Shown here: positions 51,142-51,821 of the stretch, one piece after another | How positions within the stretch are numbered: the stretch's first letter is position 1 | Layout of the letters: the number at the start of each line of letters is the position of its first letter | Assembly (NCBI GenBank): GCA_024400955.1 | Contig: JAKSLY010000019.1 | Span: 1 to 51,821 of the forward strand | Direction of reading: 5' to 3' | Source of the DNA: Treponema sp. | Lineage (GTDB): Bacteria; Spirochaetota; Spirochaetia; Treponematales; Treponemataceae | Length of the DNA stretch: 51,821 nucleotides | Program-made: the position numbers and the translations under genes | Notes under the pieces: model-generated | What the model saw: only the letters and a program-made list of their open reading frames with translations | Told to the model about the DNA's origin: nothing | The model's database searches: none

Positions 51142-51821
51142 ATGATTTGTTCTAAATGTGGAAATGAAGTTGCAGAAGGAAAGAAATTCTGTGGTAAATG
51201 TGGAAACCCAATGGGAGCAGTAGTATCTTCGACAGGCTCAAGTGCCAGCGGTGTAATCTGTTCAAAATGTGGTGCACCAGTTACTCCTGGCAAGAAGTTC
51301 TGCGGAAAGTGCGGAACACCTGTTGCGGGTGCACAGCCAGCCCAGAGCGCACAGACTGAAGAAAAATCTGCAGAAATGGTACAGAGTGCAGGCTTCATCC
51401 ACTGGAACATTCTTCCAGGCCAGCTTGCAGTAAAAATTGATGAAAAAGATATTGCTGGATACAAGGACTGCAAAGGTTTTGTAGTTCAGGACGGAACAAA
51501 GGCTGTGTTCTTTGCAGACGGAGTTTTTGCCGGCGAACTTGCAGGCGGAAGATATCCGTTTAAGGATATGGGAATCCAGCAGGATGGAGCTGTAAAGGCT
51601 TTCTTCAAAAAAATTTCAGGCTTCTTTACAGGAAAAGGCTACAGCCTTATTGATAATGCCGCATCAATCGTAATAGTGCTTATCCGCGATACAAGTTTCC
51701 CTCTTATTTTTGCAGAAAAGGATATGCCAACAGCAGGTGTTCGCTCAGAAGTTGCAGTTCAGGCATTGGCAAAAATCTCAAACATCATCCAGTTCTACAA
51801 GGGAATGCTTCTGGATTCAAG
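51142..51821 (+). CDS. Double zinc-ribbon, SPFH-like protein (runs off the right edge)
   Basis: The frame is open to the last base; 226 codons are visible. Residues 1-60 hold two zinc ribbons (Cys3/6/17/20 and Cys40/43/54/57). A linker rich in Ala and Gln follows. From about residue 84, FIHWNILPGQLAVKIDEKD, GFVVQDGTKAVFFADGVFAGELAGGRYPF resembles the start of SPFH/band-7-type proteins of the YdjI group, where a 'ribbon plus SPFH' pair is known. AGGAG lies 5 nt before the ATG. It has its own ribosome site but no clear promoter, apart from a repeat upstream. Confidence 0.72.
   Translation, partial: MICSKCGNEVAEGKKFCGKCGNPMGAVVSSTGSSASGVICSKCGAPVTPGKKFCGKCGTPVAGAQPAQSAQTEEKSAEMVQSAGFIHWNILPGQLAVKIDEKDIAGYKDCKGFVVQDGTKAVFFADGVFAGELAGGRYPFKDMGIQQDGAVKAFFKKISGFFTGKGYSLIDNAASIVIVLIRDTSFPLIFAEKDMPTAGVRSEVAVQALAKISNIIQFYKGMLLDS

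Overview
The window looks like chromosomal DNA of a host-associated or gut/oral Treponema (Spirochaetota); I cannot name the species. The evidence is a UMP kinase of the archaeal/spirochaetal type, a treponemal-style PilZ-like protein, a gene order (cNMP-binding protein, murB, cysS, ECF sigma) that I recall from Treponema but could not check, moderate GC with an AT-rich minority, and frequent TTG/GTG starts. There is no rRNA, CRISPR array, transposase or phage gene. One tRNA (Cys, minus strand) is present.

Layout. 1-3.6 kb: tail of an unknown gene, an AEC-family carrier, ilvD, and mntP directly behind ilvD. 3.6-4.6 kb: an AT-rich insert holding a type III toxin-antitoxin locus (ToxN/AbiQ-like endoribonuclease plus a two-repeat RNA antitoxin). 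It lies between two 81-bp copies of the mntP 3' end that differ only at synonymous sites. 4.7-8.9 kb: a polyamine ABC transporter operon, potABCD. 9-13.4 kb: PilZ-like and TPR proteins, then a minus-strand group with two exported proteins and a double cNMP-domain regulator, ending with murB. 14.5-19.1 kb: cysS, an ECF sigma factor, its likely anti-sigma factor, and a membrane-anchored TIG/transglutaminase-like protein. 19.3-21.3 kb: UMP kinase, a glucosaminidase-like lipoprotein and a TetR regulator. 21.6-25.6 kb: DtxR/MntR-type regulator, argH and a three-gene polar amino-acid ABC transporter. 25.7-30.9 kb: B12-type radical SAM protein, AgrC-like kinase, LytTR regulator, MATE transporter. 31-37.6 kb: pth, cstA, clpP, a UPF0158-GNAT fusion, a helicase-less DbpA-type RNA-binding protein and an MBL hydrolase. 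37.7-46.3 kb (minus): a run GH3, small protein, radical SAM, ftsH; and a large exported HEXXH protein that seems to end in an outer-membrane barrel. 46.4-49.1 kb: tRNA-Cys and a NarL-type two-component pair with a membrane protein gene between them. 49.2-51.8 kb: an 77-residue protein translationally coupled to a zinc-ribbon/caspase-fold protease, then a protein with two zinc ribbons and an SPFH-like region that runs off the edge.

Three themes stand out. First, the type III TA locus appears to have entered at the end of mntP while rebuilding that gene's 3' end. Second, at least nine genes have a TATAAT-like -10 box only 6-8 nt before the start codon and no Shine-Dalgarno sequence, which predicts leaderless mRNAs; several are signalling genes. 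Third, the right edge holds a compact zinc-ribbon cassette (small protein, caspase-fold protease, SPFH-like protein) that could be a stress or defence module.

Start codons were chosen from Shine-Dalgarno spacing, signal peptides, family N-termini or promoter position. All family calls come from reading motifs; no database search was run.
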